NCBI GenBank assembly: GCA_907165135.1
Contig: OU015570.1
Coordinates: forward strand, 2,817,525-2,881,524
Direction of reading: 5' to 3'
Source of the DNA: Oikopleura dioica
Taxonomy: Eukaryota; Chordata; Appendicularia; Copelata; Oikopleuridae
DNA length: 64,000 bases
The position numbers and the translations under genes are program-made. Numbering within the stretch: position 1 is the first letter of the stretch; each line of letters opens with the position of its first letter. Positions 33,235-43,027 of this stretch are shown here, piece by piece. A model generated the notes under the pieces. The model was given only the letters and a program-made list of their open reading frames with translations, was not told where the DNA came from and searched no databases.

Positions 33235-34330
33235 GTCTTACCTAGTAAACATTCGAATATCCCAGAGTTTGTTCTTCCGCTGTTTCTCAGCAGGAAACGA
33301 TTACGCTATCACCTCCAGCGAATGCTTAATAATCGCTAAACTTCTCAAAGCACACGGCATTCAAAAAATGGTTTTGTTCTTTCTGACTGGCGGTGAAAAC
33401 AGAAGAATATGCCCTTTAAAAGTGAGCACACTTGTATCTTCTTCATCCACTTCAACAACTGTATTCTGATGCCCTGTGGGAACATAATCGTGTCGGTAGT
33501 CCCAGTAGTCGTCTGCGATTTGAGAGGTGAACTTTTCCGTCGCCTCCGGTCTAAGCAGACGGTTTGTCTCTTATGAAGAAGTTAAAGAAATATTACCTCG
33601 TAAACATTCGAATATCCCAGAGTTTGATCGCTTGATCTTTCGCTGATGTGAGTACAGTTCTTCCATCATGCGCCGTATAGATGTACGCGATTCCGTCAGC
33701 ATGACCAGCAAAGTATCCAACAACTCCCTTTTCTCGTTTGTTTCCAAACAAACGCATGTCTCATCAGGAAAGGATTCCGCTATCACCTCCAGTGAATGCC
33801 AAATAATCGCTAAACTTCTCAAAGCACACGGCATTCAAAAAATGGTTTTGTTCTTTCTTACTGGCGGTGAAAACAGAAGAATATGCCCTTTAAAAGTGAG
33901 CACACTTGTATCTTCTTCATCCACTTCAACAACTGTATTCTGATGCCTCGTGGGAACATAATCGTGTCGGTAGTCCCAGTAGTCGTCTGCGATTTGAGAG
34001 GTGAACTTTTCCGTCGCCTCCGGTCTAAGCAGACGGTTTGTCTCTTATGAAGAAGTTAAAGAAATATTACCTCGTAAACATTCGAATATCCCAGAGTTTG
34101 ATCGCTTGATCTTTCGCTGATGTGAGTACAGTTCTTCCATCATGCGCCGTATAGATGTACGCGATTCCGTCAGCATGACCAGCAAAGTATCCAACAACTC
34201 CCTTTTCTCGTTTGTTTCCAAACAAACGCATGTCTCATCAGGAAAGGATTCCGCTATCACCTCCAGCGAATGCCAAATAATCGCTAAACTTCTCAAAGCA
34301 CACGGCATTCATGTCGTAGTCGTTCTTCTG
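33235..34330 (-). pseudogene. Captured DCAF11/WDR23-like WD40 exons, tandemly duplicated
   Basis: The minus strand encodes a WD40 segment GHADGIAYIYTAHDGRTVLT then SAKDQAIKLWDIRMF. A 46-nt GT..AG intron (33551-33596 in one copy) follows, then an exon with DDYWDYRHDYVP and TFKGH. This order matches DCAF11 (WDR23), a substrate receptor of CUL4-DDB1 ligases. A 474-bp unit (33361-33834 and 33835-34308) is duplicated almost exactly, plus a shorter deleted third piece at 33235-33360. Stops between the exons and the isolated context show this is not a functional copy. Confidence 0.6.
33361..34308. repeat. 474-bp direct tandem repeat (two copies)
   Basis: 33361-33834 and 33835-34308 differ at only a few positions. 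Each unit holds two DCAF11-like exons and the intron between them. Confidence 0.9.
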
Positions 34331-35067
34331 ATCCAATTTTTTGAACGCTTGGAGTTGCGCTTTCGAAGTAGTTTTTCACCTCGTCGATGAAGCAATGTTT
34401 GAAAATGGACTTGAACGAAATTGGGTACCCAAGAACTCGGAAGCCAAGAAAGATGATTGCTTGAACATCTGGCAGGGAAACTCGCTCATAATTGACCGAA
34501 GTGGTCTTTCTCTTGCGCTTGAGCTTTTTCACTCGATTGAGAGCAACTTGAGCTTCAGGTTCAGAATCGGAAGAAGTGAATTCGAAGTGAGTGTTGTTCC
34601 CGGCCGAGTAAATTCCAAGTTCGACGTCTTTCGGCGTCTTTTTGTACTGCATCGGATCGTAGCTCGTTTTTTCGAGTCCATTGAAGCCGTCGTTCTTGAT
34701 CGCTCGGTACATGTGCAAATCGCGGTCGCGGAAGTTGACCGGGTTGGAGTCGGAACCAAAGCACAACAGTCGGCCGCTAAGATAGGTAAACCACATTTCG
34801 CGCAAAAGTAGAAGGATCTTTGAAGAAGTAGATTCATCGAGCTGCAACTCTCGGCAAATTGAGAGGGCTTTTCCTCGGAGAATTTGCTGTAAAGCTTCGA
34901 TTGTCTCGTAAGCTCTTAAGTTTCGCATCGATCTTGGCCTGCTTCTCCTGTTCTTGTTTTGCCTTGTTCTCGTTGGCTTTCAGTCGTTGTTGCTTTTTCT
35001 TTCGCATGTATTCTTCTCTCTGCTTGGCAACGTGAACTGATTCATCTCCGACGACTAAAAGCATCAA
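34331..35067 (-). pseudogene. Captured TAF1B/Rrn7-like fragment
   Basis: Minus strand: a highly charged stretch (KKKQQRLKANENKAKQEQEK) is followed in another frame by YETIEALQQILRGKALSICR, then EMWFTYLSGR, a Ser/Asp-rich linker, and LPDVQAIIFLGFRVLGYPIS. This pattern resembles the cyclin-fold region of TAF1B, the RNA polymerase I initiation factor subunit. The 3' end runs straight into the DCAF11-like exons, so the two fragments are chimeric neighbours. There is no Zn-ribbon part here. The identification rests on pattern similarity only. Confidence 0.4.
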
Positions 35068-35181
35068 TTAATAAGTTTTCAAATTTTCAACCTTTTAAAA
35101 GACTGGTGCGGCAATAACAAGCGAGTTCAAGAACGCAATGAATCGATTACCAACAATTCCGTTGAAAATGAAAATAGTATA

Positions 35182-36499
35182 TTGACGCAGTCTGGTCATA
35201 GAAAAAAGCCGAATGCAGAAAATTTTATCTCGCGATTGTATAACCACAAATACAGTAACATGCAAAACGAAATGTCGATTATGGAAGGAAAATCAAAGCT
35301 GCCACTTTACAACAACCACGACCTCTTAAAGAGGTTTACTAGAGGAAACGCGCTCCGCCGCCTTCACCAATGTACTCGACGACTATGCGGTTCAATATAC
35401 AGTCTTACGGAAGCGGATATTTTGAATGTTCAACGACATATTCGTAATGCATGCAGTGATATATTTAACGCAGACAGTATTTCGACCAGTGCCCTTATCA
35501 ATCAAGAAGCATTCATAGCCTACATGAAGAAAATTCCTAACGACGTGTATAAATCGAAGCTCGAAAAACAGTTAAGTTATATTGGTGATCCTGTTTTCAA
35601 AAAGAAAAAAAAAAGAAACTCAAAATTTCGAAGAAGATGATGAAATCAAGGAAGAGAAACCTGACTCGGCGCAACGAAAAATCACAGATTTCTTTGGTAA
35701 TAAGTCTGGAGCATTTGTCAAACCTGCCAAAACTGATGTCGTCGACGAGCAAAAAGATCCAAAAGTCGTCATTCTCCATCCAGATCCTGAGCCATCGGTC
35801 AAATCGACATCTGAAATTGGGAAACTTAAGTTATCGTCTGCTTTGCAAAAAGAAGTGAATCGACATCTCAAGAAAAAATTGAGAACAAAAAAGTCGAAGG
35901 AAACATGTATTGCAACGATAAATGGCTATGACTTAAGATGTGAAATTTTTGCTGATCTAAAGCCGAGAGTTGGCCTGAGCGACAGAATAATTGATATTTA
36001 CTCGAGTATCCTGGAATCTGAAGCTGACAAACTTGGAAAATCATTATTAATCAAAAGCGCTCTTTATTTCACTCAAATTAATGCTGGGATGCCATCTGGA
36101 GCTTCAGCGAATCCTCATCTTTCAAACGAAATATATATGCCGATAAAATGCAGTACACGTTGGCATTGGCTTCTGTTACGAATCATTCCTAATACGAAGA
36201 AAATGATCATTTATGACAGCTCAATACTCGAAAGTCTAACTGAAGAAGTGCATAGAGATTATACTGACATTTTCTCGACAGTCAAAAACCGTTATCTGTA
36301 TGCGTTCAAATCCGAATGGAAGGAGGAAATCGCTGATTGTCCGCAACAAAAAGCAGGGACCAATAATTGCGGATGTTATACACTTATGGCGATGCGCTGG
36401 CTTATTTTTGATGAATATAACGAGGAATCGATCACTCCGCGAGAAAACTTACGAAAAAAAATTGGAGAAGAACTTATCGCTGGCCGTCTTCTTTTTTAA
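35182..36499 (+). CDS. Ulp1-like (C48) cysteine protease of the MULE, frame switch at an A-tract
   Basis: Two overlapping frames (35182-35640 and 35582-36499) meet at an A-rich run (about 35598-35618) and are best read as one gene with a one-base slip. The N-terminal part is basic. The middle contains a KITDFFG motif resembling PIP-box/SUMO-pathway peptides, which may be coincidental. The C-terminal 150 residues form a Ulp1 protease domain: His in TRWHWLLLR, Asp in IYDSS, a Gln in CPQQKAG, and Cys in NNCGCYTLMA. Ulp1-like proteases are carried by several MULE lineages. Whether the A-tract slip is real, programmed or an assembly error is open. Confidence 0.72.
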
Positions 36500-36585
36500 A
36501 ATTTGTATCTTACCTTATTTTTTGTCCAGTAAACAGTCCGATTCTGTCGAGTAAATTAGCGTTCCGTTATCAGCGCAACAGCCTC

Positions 36586-37130
36586 TTAAATTTGAAATAA
36601 ATCCACTTGATCATCAATAGCAACGAACCTAGGCGACTGGGCTACAGAATGAACCTCTCGTAAGCTCTTCAAGTCGTAGATATTGATCTCGCTTGCTTTC
36701 ATGTCTGTCCGTAGTTTCTCAGCTGGAATTGTTACTGGAATGATAGCGAGTCGTTTAGAGAGATTGGTACGAGAAAAAATGACGGTTTTGGAGAAAGTAG
36801 CGATGAATATGCGGAAGCTATCAATTGCGATTGCAAAAATAGCTGTCGATGTCGAAAGACTTCTGAAAATATAGTCAGATCTGTGTGTCTCGATATTGAG
36901 TACCTGTAATTGTAGCTCCTTCCCTTCTTCATTCAGCCGCCAAAGTCGAATTCTTCCATGCACGTCTGCAGTAAACAGCTCATCTCCTTCCATAACCATG
37001 TCTGAAATGCTTGCCCGTTGTCCGTTCGCGACCAAATCAGTGGTAAAAACACTCTTGTCAGGAAAAACGGCAAGGATGGAACCAAAGGTAGTGCCGACAA
37101 AAACAAGACGGTGGCTTTCTGAATTTTAAG
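36586..37130 (-). pseudogene. Captured WD40-repeat fragment
   Basis: The minus strand reads GTTFGSILAVFPDKSVF, then DMVMEGDELFTADVHGRIRLWRLN, the form of consecutive WD40 blades (GH/..RIRLW). Further beta-strand-like sequence continues to a stop at 36586. It converges on the Ulp1-like gene, with its stop 87 bp past that gene's stop. The source WD40 protein was not recognised. Confidence 0.45.
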
Positions 37131-37139
37131 AAAGGTTGA

Positions 37140-37454
37140 TCCATCTGGATCACCTGAAAATTAATAGAAAAATGATAATTGTTAAAAGAAACAAAAAATA
37201 ATGAATAGTAAAGAGGAAACAAATGAATATATCGTGATCTTCTTATATTTCCTCTTTTATATTCTTCATTTTTCTTCTCTGATCTTGAATTCTGAAAGAA
37301 AAATGGCTTTGCGAAGCCTCGCCCAATCGGAGCATAGCCCGCCCGAATTCAAAAATTTTACTTGATTTCGTGAAAAATCAGGAAAACTGAATATTTTGCC
37401 TCAAAATTATTTTACTGACTTCAAAAATTATTTTAATTTTAAGATTTTATGCGT
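37140..37454. other. MULE interior, non-coding
   Basis: A/T-rich, no gene seen. It lies between the WD40 fragment and the right inverted repeat. Confidence 0.5.
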
Positions 37455-37885
37455 CGAGAGGGGGGTTAAGTAGAAATTGTAAGAGTCGATATTTTCAGTT
37501 TTTGATTTTTGAGATTTTTGACGGCAATTTTTCCTGGTTTGGTAAAAATCATGGTTTGGTAAAAATCCTGATTTGGTAAGACTCTAGAATCTTTACCAAA
37601 CCAGGATTCTTACCAAACTATGATTCTTACCAAACCAGGAATTTTACCAAACCAGGAAACACCTTTCTGTTGGGCTTATAAAAAAACTGGGCCCTGTCCT
37701 CCTTTTTCGAGATATTTGATTTTAAAGGTAAGCTTCGAAAAATATTTTTCAAAATGACTCGTAACAGAAAGGGAGGGCCCAGTTTTTTTATCGGTTTAAT
37801 AGAAAGCCCTTATCAAGACCTTTCGAATGAGCCCCTTCATGTTCCCGTACGATGACCAGATAGTGAAAATCGTCTTTTTTACGTC
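37455..37885. repeat. Right terminal inverted repeat of the MULE
   Basis: Reverse complement of the left arm, including the tggtttggta/taccaaacca hairpin array at 37540-37665. Between 37679 and about 37797 it carries a small extra palindromic insertion with ends taaaaaaactgggccct / agggcccagttttttta, which the left arm lacks. Confidence 0.82.
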
Positions 37886-38257
37886 CGAGGAGACACCATA
37901 AAGGAAGGTGATGTAGTAATTGTCGTAAATAACAAAACTCTTGGTCATGGGAACGCCAGTACAGGGCCGTATCTGGTTTTAAGGAATAATAACGGGGCCG
38001 TAGAGATAGAACATATGGTAAATGAAACCAGGTGCATCAGGAATGAGAAAATGATTCGCAAATTGTTCATGACTGAGAACATGAAAGAGGCTGTGCGCAA
38101 CCGCGCAGTCCGTCTCAGCGACGACGGAATTTTTATGATCAACGACAAGCAAGCCCCAGCGCCACTCGATCCAAAAACAGATCCTTTTGAACCCGACCAG
38201 TACTCAAATATTCACCAGAGAGCAACCCAAAATTCACAAAACAGAATCGAACCCAAT
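37886..38257 (+). pseudogene. Pol of the Tor-like element: integrase C-terminal part, after the MULE
   Basis: The open frame resumes with KEGDVVIVVNN, typical of the small beta-barrel following the integrase core in Ty3/gypsy elements. It ends in a Pro/Gln/Asn-rich tail, interrupted at 38257 by the hAT-like element. No internal stop. Confidence 0.7.
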
Positions 38258-38463
38258 CAGGGGTCTGGATTCGCTTTGCGAATTCGCTCATGAGCGAAGC
38301 GAAGCGAAGCGAAGCGAATTCACTTCGCTTCGCTTTCGCTTTTTGTAATTTCAATTCGCTTCGCTTCGCTTCGCTTCGCTTTCGCTTTTCTCGAACTCGA
38401 CGATGAAAATGTTGCCTGCGAAGAGCTCAAAATGAGATTCTAGGGCGAGCGCCTCAGGGCAGT

Positions 38464-38537
38464 GGCCGGTTAGCTCAGTTGGTTAGAGCGTCGTGCTAAT
38501 AACGCGAATGTCGCGGGTTCGATCCCCGTACTGGCCA
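38464..38537 (+). tRNA. tRNA-Ile (anticodon AAT)
   Basis: A full cloverleaf can be drawn. The acceptor stem is GGCCGGT/ACTGGCC (one G-U pair). The D arm is GCTC..GAGC, the anticodon arm TCGTG CTAATAA CGCGA and the T arm GCGGG TTCGATC CCCGT, with discriminator A. The anticodon loop centre is AAT (isoleucine). No intron. It lies inside a transposon, so it may be a mobilised copy; nothing in the structure suggests it is inactive. Confidence 0.93.
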
Positions 38538-38841
38538 TTATTTTGGAGGGTGAGATTTGAAATCTCAGATTTCAGTTTTTAACAGTTTAACATTTATTAT
38601 CAGTTTTCAGAAAATCATAACCAACGGTTTCGGATTTGTGCAATTCGTAGATTAAAGCAATCACTGTTTCATTATCAATTAATTTTAAAACGCTGGAGGA
38701 TACAAATCATTCTGGTTCAAAAGAGAAATCATTTTACTAGATAACATTTGTTTCGAGATGCAGGGAGCATTCTTTATATTGCTTCTTATCAATCTTCTTA
38801 TCTACCCCTTATAAAAATAGATCGAACCAAACCAAAAAAAT

Positions 38842-38925
38842 GGGTAATTCGGGACTCGATCCCTCAGCGTCTGGGTACAAATCCTAACGCTTTATCAACC
38901 TAACCAACTCGCCGTACTGCCCTAG
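38842..38925 (-). tRNA. tRNA-like pseudogene with terminator-like T-run
   Basis: On the minus strand there is an A-box-like GGCGAGTTGGTTAGG, a B-box-like GGGATCGAGTCCCG, a nearly pairing acceptor (GGGCAGT / ATTACCC, one mismatch) and a run of T after ACCCA. The anticodon arm does not pair well, so the identity is uncertain (Leu-like). Probably a decayed tRNA or SINE head. Confidence 0.45.
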
Positions 38926-39404
38926 GGCGCGTTTCCGCTTATCACTTTTCATTTTGAGCCCATTTTCCTTCTTGATAATCACCGACCGTTGCAGGATAAT
39001 AGAGTCCATCTTTCTGTCTCCTCGCAAGAACTTTCGTCTCTCGCAGAATCGCCGAGGAAGTGGGTACGTGATTGATCAGCTTTTTTACAGTGGCGTTGTA
39101 CGCATCTTATCATTGTTTTCCTGTTTAACTAGCAAATGCCTGATCTTTACCTTTTGCGCCCGGTTGACAAGTTTATGTTTGCCCAGAGTTCAGAACTTAC
39201 AGCTTTATCAAGTTTTCGATTCAATACAGTAACTGCTCATAAGTACAGTTGTGTCAACCGGGACCTGTAACGTTGACGACCTGGGCGGGCAATACAGTGG
39301 GTACAGTAGCAATCGGTCCCCATGGAGTTTGCTGGACAAAGATTTGACGACCTGAAGTTAAAGATGAAGTTTTTAGCCTTGAAAACAATGTGGATTTATT
39401 TCAA

Positions 39405-39610
39405 ATTTAAGAGGCTGTTGCGCTGATAACGGAACGCTAATTTACTCGACAGAATCGGACTGTTTACTGGACAAAAAATAAGGTAAGATACAAATTTTAA
39501 AAAAGAAGACGGCCAGCGATAAGTTCTTCTCCAATTTTTTTTCGTAAGTTTTCTCGCGGAGTGATCGATTCCTCGTTATATTCATCAAAAATAAGCCAGC
39601 GCCATCGCCA
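39405..39610 (-). repeat. Inverted copy of the MULE Ulp1 3' end
   Basis: This matches the reverse complement of about 36388-36608: the last ~35 codons and stop of the Ulp1-like gene and the end of the convergent WD40 fragment. It is nearly identical. One transposon therefore carries a piece of another. Confidence 0.85.
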
Positions 39611-39823
39611 GTTCTTGAAATGGACGCTTTTTCAAAGGTTAAATATTTCCGGAAAATTTTCGCTTTTTTTCGCTTTTTCGAAAAATTTTTCGCTTCGCTT
39701 CGCTTTCGCTCACAAAATTTTGATTCGCTTCGCTTCGCTTTCGCTTAAAATTTTTGAAAAATTTTCGCTTTCGCTTCGCTTTCGCTTTTCATTTTTGGCC
39801 AAAATCCAGACCCCTGACCCAAT

Positions 39824-39901
39824 AATACGCCATCGAGATTTCATAACCCCGGATATGAACGGAATCTTAGACCGAGGAGAATAATAAATAATCGAGAATG
39901 A
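39824..39901 (+). pseudogene. Pol of the Tor-like element: last codons
   Basis: The final part of pol continues in frame after the hAT-like element and ends at TGA 39899-39901. The stop overlaps the env start (ATGA). Confidence 0.65.
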
Positions 39902-42240
39902 GGCTTTTTCACCTTTTTCTTATAAAAGTAGATGGACAAACATTTTTTAATAATGATACTAACACGTTGACGACGATTTTAGATACTGAAGTTTTAGTAA
40001 CACTAGATGCAAAAGTTGTAGATATAAATGCTCATTTCGGATTTCCTAAACTAGAAACTAAAAGCCAAGAATTGATGTGTATTAATGATACTCACAGACC
40101 AAATTTGAATTTAATTATTGCGGATAAAATTATGGATAGGTTAAGCGGGAGCATCGGAAACGAAAATGTTTGCCAAGAGAATTATTGTGAAAATTTAGCT
40201 GAAAACCACTTGAAAAAACGAGATTCAGTAATTCAAAAATTCGAAAATTTTCTAAGACCCTCGTCTCACTCGAATTTAAAATTGTTGAACAATAATTACA
40301 TCGATAAAAATCATCATAATCCAGTTAAAAATCGGACATTATTACCTGGCAAAAGAGTGAGCGATTATGAAATATTTGGCATAATTCAGAGTACTTTTTC
40401 TGAAGGCGACGGTGAAATTATTCCTACTGAAAGTTTTGTTAACGTGCTCCAGGATAAGCTGAAATTAACGGTTTCGCCAAAGGTGAACCTGAAATGGGAC
40501 GAGGACTTAAAAAATTGGCTATTGGGAAATATTTTGAATCCTTTTAGCGTTGGGAAAGAATGCATTATTGGGGCAAATGCAATTCTTATAGAACTTAAGG
40601 GGGTCATCACAGAAATAGGAGTTAATATAGGCATAGGCGCGAGCGAGTTAGAATATTTTAAATCCCCAGAAGGACAAGCTTTTATGGAAAATAATTTTAA
40701 AATCAGAATTGCACTTTTTATGGTCGATGAAAATAATCTTGAGAAAATCAAAAGAAAGGAGAGTTATAACCTAATGGGAAATTTTTGTAAAAAAACAATT
40801 TATAATTATTTGGCCATAACATGCTCAGACCCACTTAAGGGAGAAAACGTACCAATTACAATGAGATCATTTCTAGTGGTTTCATTTGATACAACCGAAG
40901 AAGGATGCGCCAAAATAACGGAAACATTGGAAGGCAAGCATATTGCGCCACCAAACGTATCGGCAAGATTGTTTCTGAATTCGAGAAAACGACGTCAGAT
41001 AGGTATTGCACTTGCTGGAGCCGCTGCGGGGACTGGGTTAGGATACATCTTACATAAAATGTGCGAAGGTGTTACGTCCAGAGGCGAGAAAAGAAATTCG
41101 TTAGTCGATCTATCGGATAATGACATTCAGAAAATTAAAGACCTAGAAATAGCTAACGGAAGGGAAATTCTCAAGCTTGAGACAAGTTTTTGCGAGATCC
41201 ATAGAAATCGAGTCCGTTTATTTTACGATCAAATTGCAGAAAATATGGTAGATAAGTATGTGGACACCCTTAATCTAGTTATTTCAAAAATGGATTTTAG
41301 ACTGAAGGAATTATTTGTTAGACATTGCGAAGCTTTAAATCCAAAAATGAGCCCGAAAAACTGCTTAAAAATATTTAGCAAAGACCGTATTTCGATGAAA
41401 GGATTATTTAAGGACGAACTTGAAACTTTTAGTCTTATTATAAAAATCGAATTTCGAGTGCCGATTGTCGTTTCGCATAATGTCCATAATGAATTAGAAA
41501 TTCTACAAGGCGCGGAAGTAGTGGGAAATGATTTCCATCAAATGCAAATTCCAAAAGGCCATATTATTATGTCAAAGTCTTCCGTTCAAATTGCGCCCGA
41601 ATGCAAAAAGACCGAAAATATTCTTGATTGCCCTCTAGAATTATTAAAAGACGATAATGATGGCGCTAAATGCGTGGAATCCCTTATTTTTGGCAACAGA
41701 TCGACGGTATTAAATTGTGAGGGAAAAACAGTAAGACAAGATTGCCGTTTCCAAATTGGAAAGGATGGAGCCCTCCTTTCAACAAAAACCAGTGCTAAGA
41801 TAGTTACGGGAGAAAGTGACCTGATGAAAACAAAAGTTCTCGAAAAAGGCACACATCTTCTGCCACCTAAAACGTTTAGCACCAACTCGGACGTCCTTAT
41901 TTTATGTGATAGAAAAAGTCTTGTTATTCCGAAAAACTATTACGCTACAAACTTCGACGTTTATTATAATTTAAGCTCCCACACAAATTACACATTTTCG
42001 CCGGAATTAGAATTTTTACCAGGTACAGGCAAAATTGAAAAATTTATAAAAAAGGTCGAAAATGTTAAGGGGATATCAACGATTTATAATCCAGTTTCAT
42101 TTTTCATCATTTTGATCATTACAATAATTATATCACTTACGATACTAAAAAACTTGCTTGTTTGTCTCCTAAAGACAATCGGTATGTTTTTTGGACTTAA
42201 AATAAGATCAAGGAAAAAGCATAAGATAAGAGCGCACTAA
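39898..42240 (+). CDS. Env-like membrane glycoprotein of the Tor-like element (780 aa)
   Basis: The uninterrupted ORF starts at the ATG that overlaps the pol stop by the tetranucleotide ATGA. It has a short hydrophobic N-terminus and a Cys-containing ectodomain. At about residue 360 is a basic SRKRR furin-type site, followed directly by a hydrophobic Gly/Ala-rich segment resembling a fusion peptide. Near residues 730-765 is a strongly hydrophobic membrane anchor (FFIILIITIIISLTIL), then a short basic tail. This is the organisation of class I fusion glycoproteins. Unlike pol it has no stop or frameshift. Env of LTR elements is usually made from a spliced RNA; here reinitiation at the ATGA is also possible. 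It is described only as found; no infectivity is implied. Confidence 0.85.
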   Translation: MRLFHLFLIKVDGQTFFNNDTNTLTTILDTEVLVTLDAKVVDINAHFGFPKLETKSQELMCINDTHRPNLNLIIADKIMDRLSGSIGNENVCQENYCENLAENHLKKRDSVIQKFENFLRPSSHSNLKLLNNNYIDKNHHNPVKNRTLLPGKRVSDYEIFGIIQSTFSEGDGEIIPTESFVNVLQDKLKLTVSPKVNLKWDEDLKNWLLGNILNPFSVGKECIIGANAILIELKGVITEIGVNIGIGASELEYFKSPEGQAFMENNFKIRIALFMVDENNLEKIKRKESYNLMGNFCKKTIYNYLAITCSDPLKGENVPITMRSFLVVSFDTTEEGCAKITETLEGKHIAPPNVSARLFLNSRKRRQIGIALAGAAAGTGLGYILHKMCEGVTSRGEKRNSLVDLSDNDIQKIKDLEIANGREILKLETSFCEIHRNRVRLFYDQIAENMVDKYVDTLNLVISKMDFRLKELFVRHCEALNPKMSPKNCLKIFSKDRISMKGLFKDELETFSLIIKIEFRVPIVVSHNVHNELEILQGAEVVGNDFHQMQIPKGHIIMSKSSVQIAPECKKTENILDCPLELLKDDNDGAKCVESLIFGNRSTVLNCEGKTVRQDCRFQIGKDGALLSTKTSAKIVTGESDLMKTKVLEKGTHLLPPKTFSTNSDVLILCDRKSLVIPKNYYATNFDVYYNLSSHTNYTFSPELEFLPGTGKIEKFIKKVENVKGISTIYNPVSFFIILIITIIISLTILKNLLVCLLKTIGMFFGLKIRSRKKHKIRAH

Positions 42241-42298
42241 GAACTCCAAATTCATTTTTAACAAAATCCTGACCTTAAATGCGCTATCAATTTACGCC

Positions 42299-42421
42299 AT
42301 GTATCGAATCTTTGGTTGCGGAGGAGTCCTCCCAATCAACGAAAAATATTTTTTAATCGCAATCCTTTTATTCGACATAATTTTACTCAAGGCTCGCTTT
42401 TTCAGAAACAGCGATGAATAA
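42299..42421 (+). CDS. Small ORF (40 aa) with a membrane segment
   Basis: The ATG opens about 60 bp after env and the frame ends TAA. It contains a hydrophobic stretch FLIAILLFDIILL. Its codons 8-12 run across one of the palindromes (ggaggagtcctcc). No known family; it could be chance. Confidence 0.25.
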   Translation: MYRIFGCGGVLPINEKYFLIAILLFDIILLKARFFRNSDE

Positions 42422-42541
42422 CTCTGGTGCGCCGCGAACTGCGCCACAAATAAACCGTAGCCAATCACGAATCCTTATTTTGGGTGGAATCCTCCCGTAA
42501 AGTAAATCGTCAAATTTTTGAGTTACGGAGGAGATCTCCTT

Positions 42542-42757
42542 ATGTTAAACTGCGTAGAAATTCCGATGAAGTTCAAACTTCAAAGACCTACCCAAAATAG
42601 ATGCGGTAAAACAACCTTTTTCTCAGACTACAAATTTAACAACCAATTAGGGTCGTTAGCGTGGGAAACCAATTATCTTCGACTTCAAACAAAATGGCAA
42701 TTAGCATATAAATTTAATGGTTACATCAATGAGAACGGAAATATCTTAAAAAGCTAG
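42542..42757 (+). CDS. Small ORF (71 aa), unknown
   Basis: It begins at ATG right after the palindrome aggagatctcct (42529-42540) and is basic, with no recognised domain. The position between env and the 254-aa ORF suggests an accessory frame of the element, with weak support. Confidence 0.25.
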   Translation: MLNCVEIPMKFKLQRPTQNRCGKTTFFSDYKFNNQLGSLAWETNYLRLQTKWQLAYKFNGYINENGNILKS

Positions 42758-43027
42758 GATCTGAGCAACCTTTATAATCAGCAAAAATCCTCAGCACTTG
42801 TCGTAAGATCACATTTTGAGAGACAGAGAACAGAGACGAACATTTTCAAAAAGTAAGGATTTATTAACAACCCCAATTATCTATTCAAAAATTTTTGGAA
42901 TTTTTACGGTTTTGACACCTATTTGAGAATTAAGACAAAACCCCGAATCCGGACAGACCGGACTTTTATTTTCGCCTCGAATTTAGAACCAAACTAGGAT
43001 ATTATTTTAATAGGATAAGACTGTGAA

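Larger units (their letters stand above)
27217..37885 (+). mobile_element. Mutator-like element (about 10.7 kb) with Ulp1 protease and captured gene fragments
   Basis: It is inserted in the integrase C-terminal part of Tor pol. Its inverted ends begin gacgtaaaaaa and extend about 300 bp inward on the left; the right arm is longer because of a small insertion. Removing it rejoins pol in frame. Both boundaries read as a mirror (cctcggacgt / acgtccgagg), so the TSD cannot be fixed; a 9-bp duplication typical of MULEs is not evident. Internally it encodes a FLYWCH-like domain, a MULE transposase core and a Ulp1-like protease on the plus strand. At least five gene fragments lie on the minus strand. 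Confidence 0.82.
38258..39816. mobile_element. hAT-like non-autonomous element (1559 bp) carrying a tRNA gene
   Basis: The ends are CAGGGGTCTGG and its complement. The direct repeat acccaat (38251-38257 and 39817-39823) flanks it; this is 7 bp, or 8 bp with one mismatch. Removing it restores the Tor pol frame. Both ends are rich in gaagc/cttcg pentamer arrays (38280-38400 and 39655-39795). Inside are a tRNA-Ile gene, a minus-strand tRNA-like sequence and an inverted piece of the MULE's Ulp1 3' end. Confidence 0.82.

Noticed and set aside
27217-37885. A Polinton/Maverick element (large, inverted repeats, cysteine protease)
   Set aside because: The protease is Ulp1-like, which alone could fit. 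But there is a MULE transposase with DGNF, DMES and CxxH motifs, no DNA polymerase B palm domain, no packaging ATPase and no retroviral integrase inside the repeats. The polymerase-like piece is a REV3-type N-terminal fragment on the other strand.
38842-38925. A suppressor tRNA reading TAA, which could explain the in-frame TAA codons in Tor
   Set aside because: One loop alignment puts TTA in the anticodon position, but base 33 is then G instead of T and the anticodon stem has mismatches. Another alignment gives TAG (Leu). The sequence is a degenerate tRNA-like element, so no suppressor is claimed.
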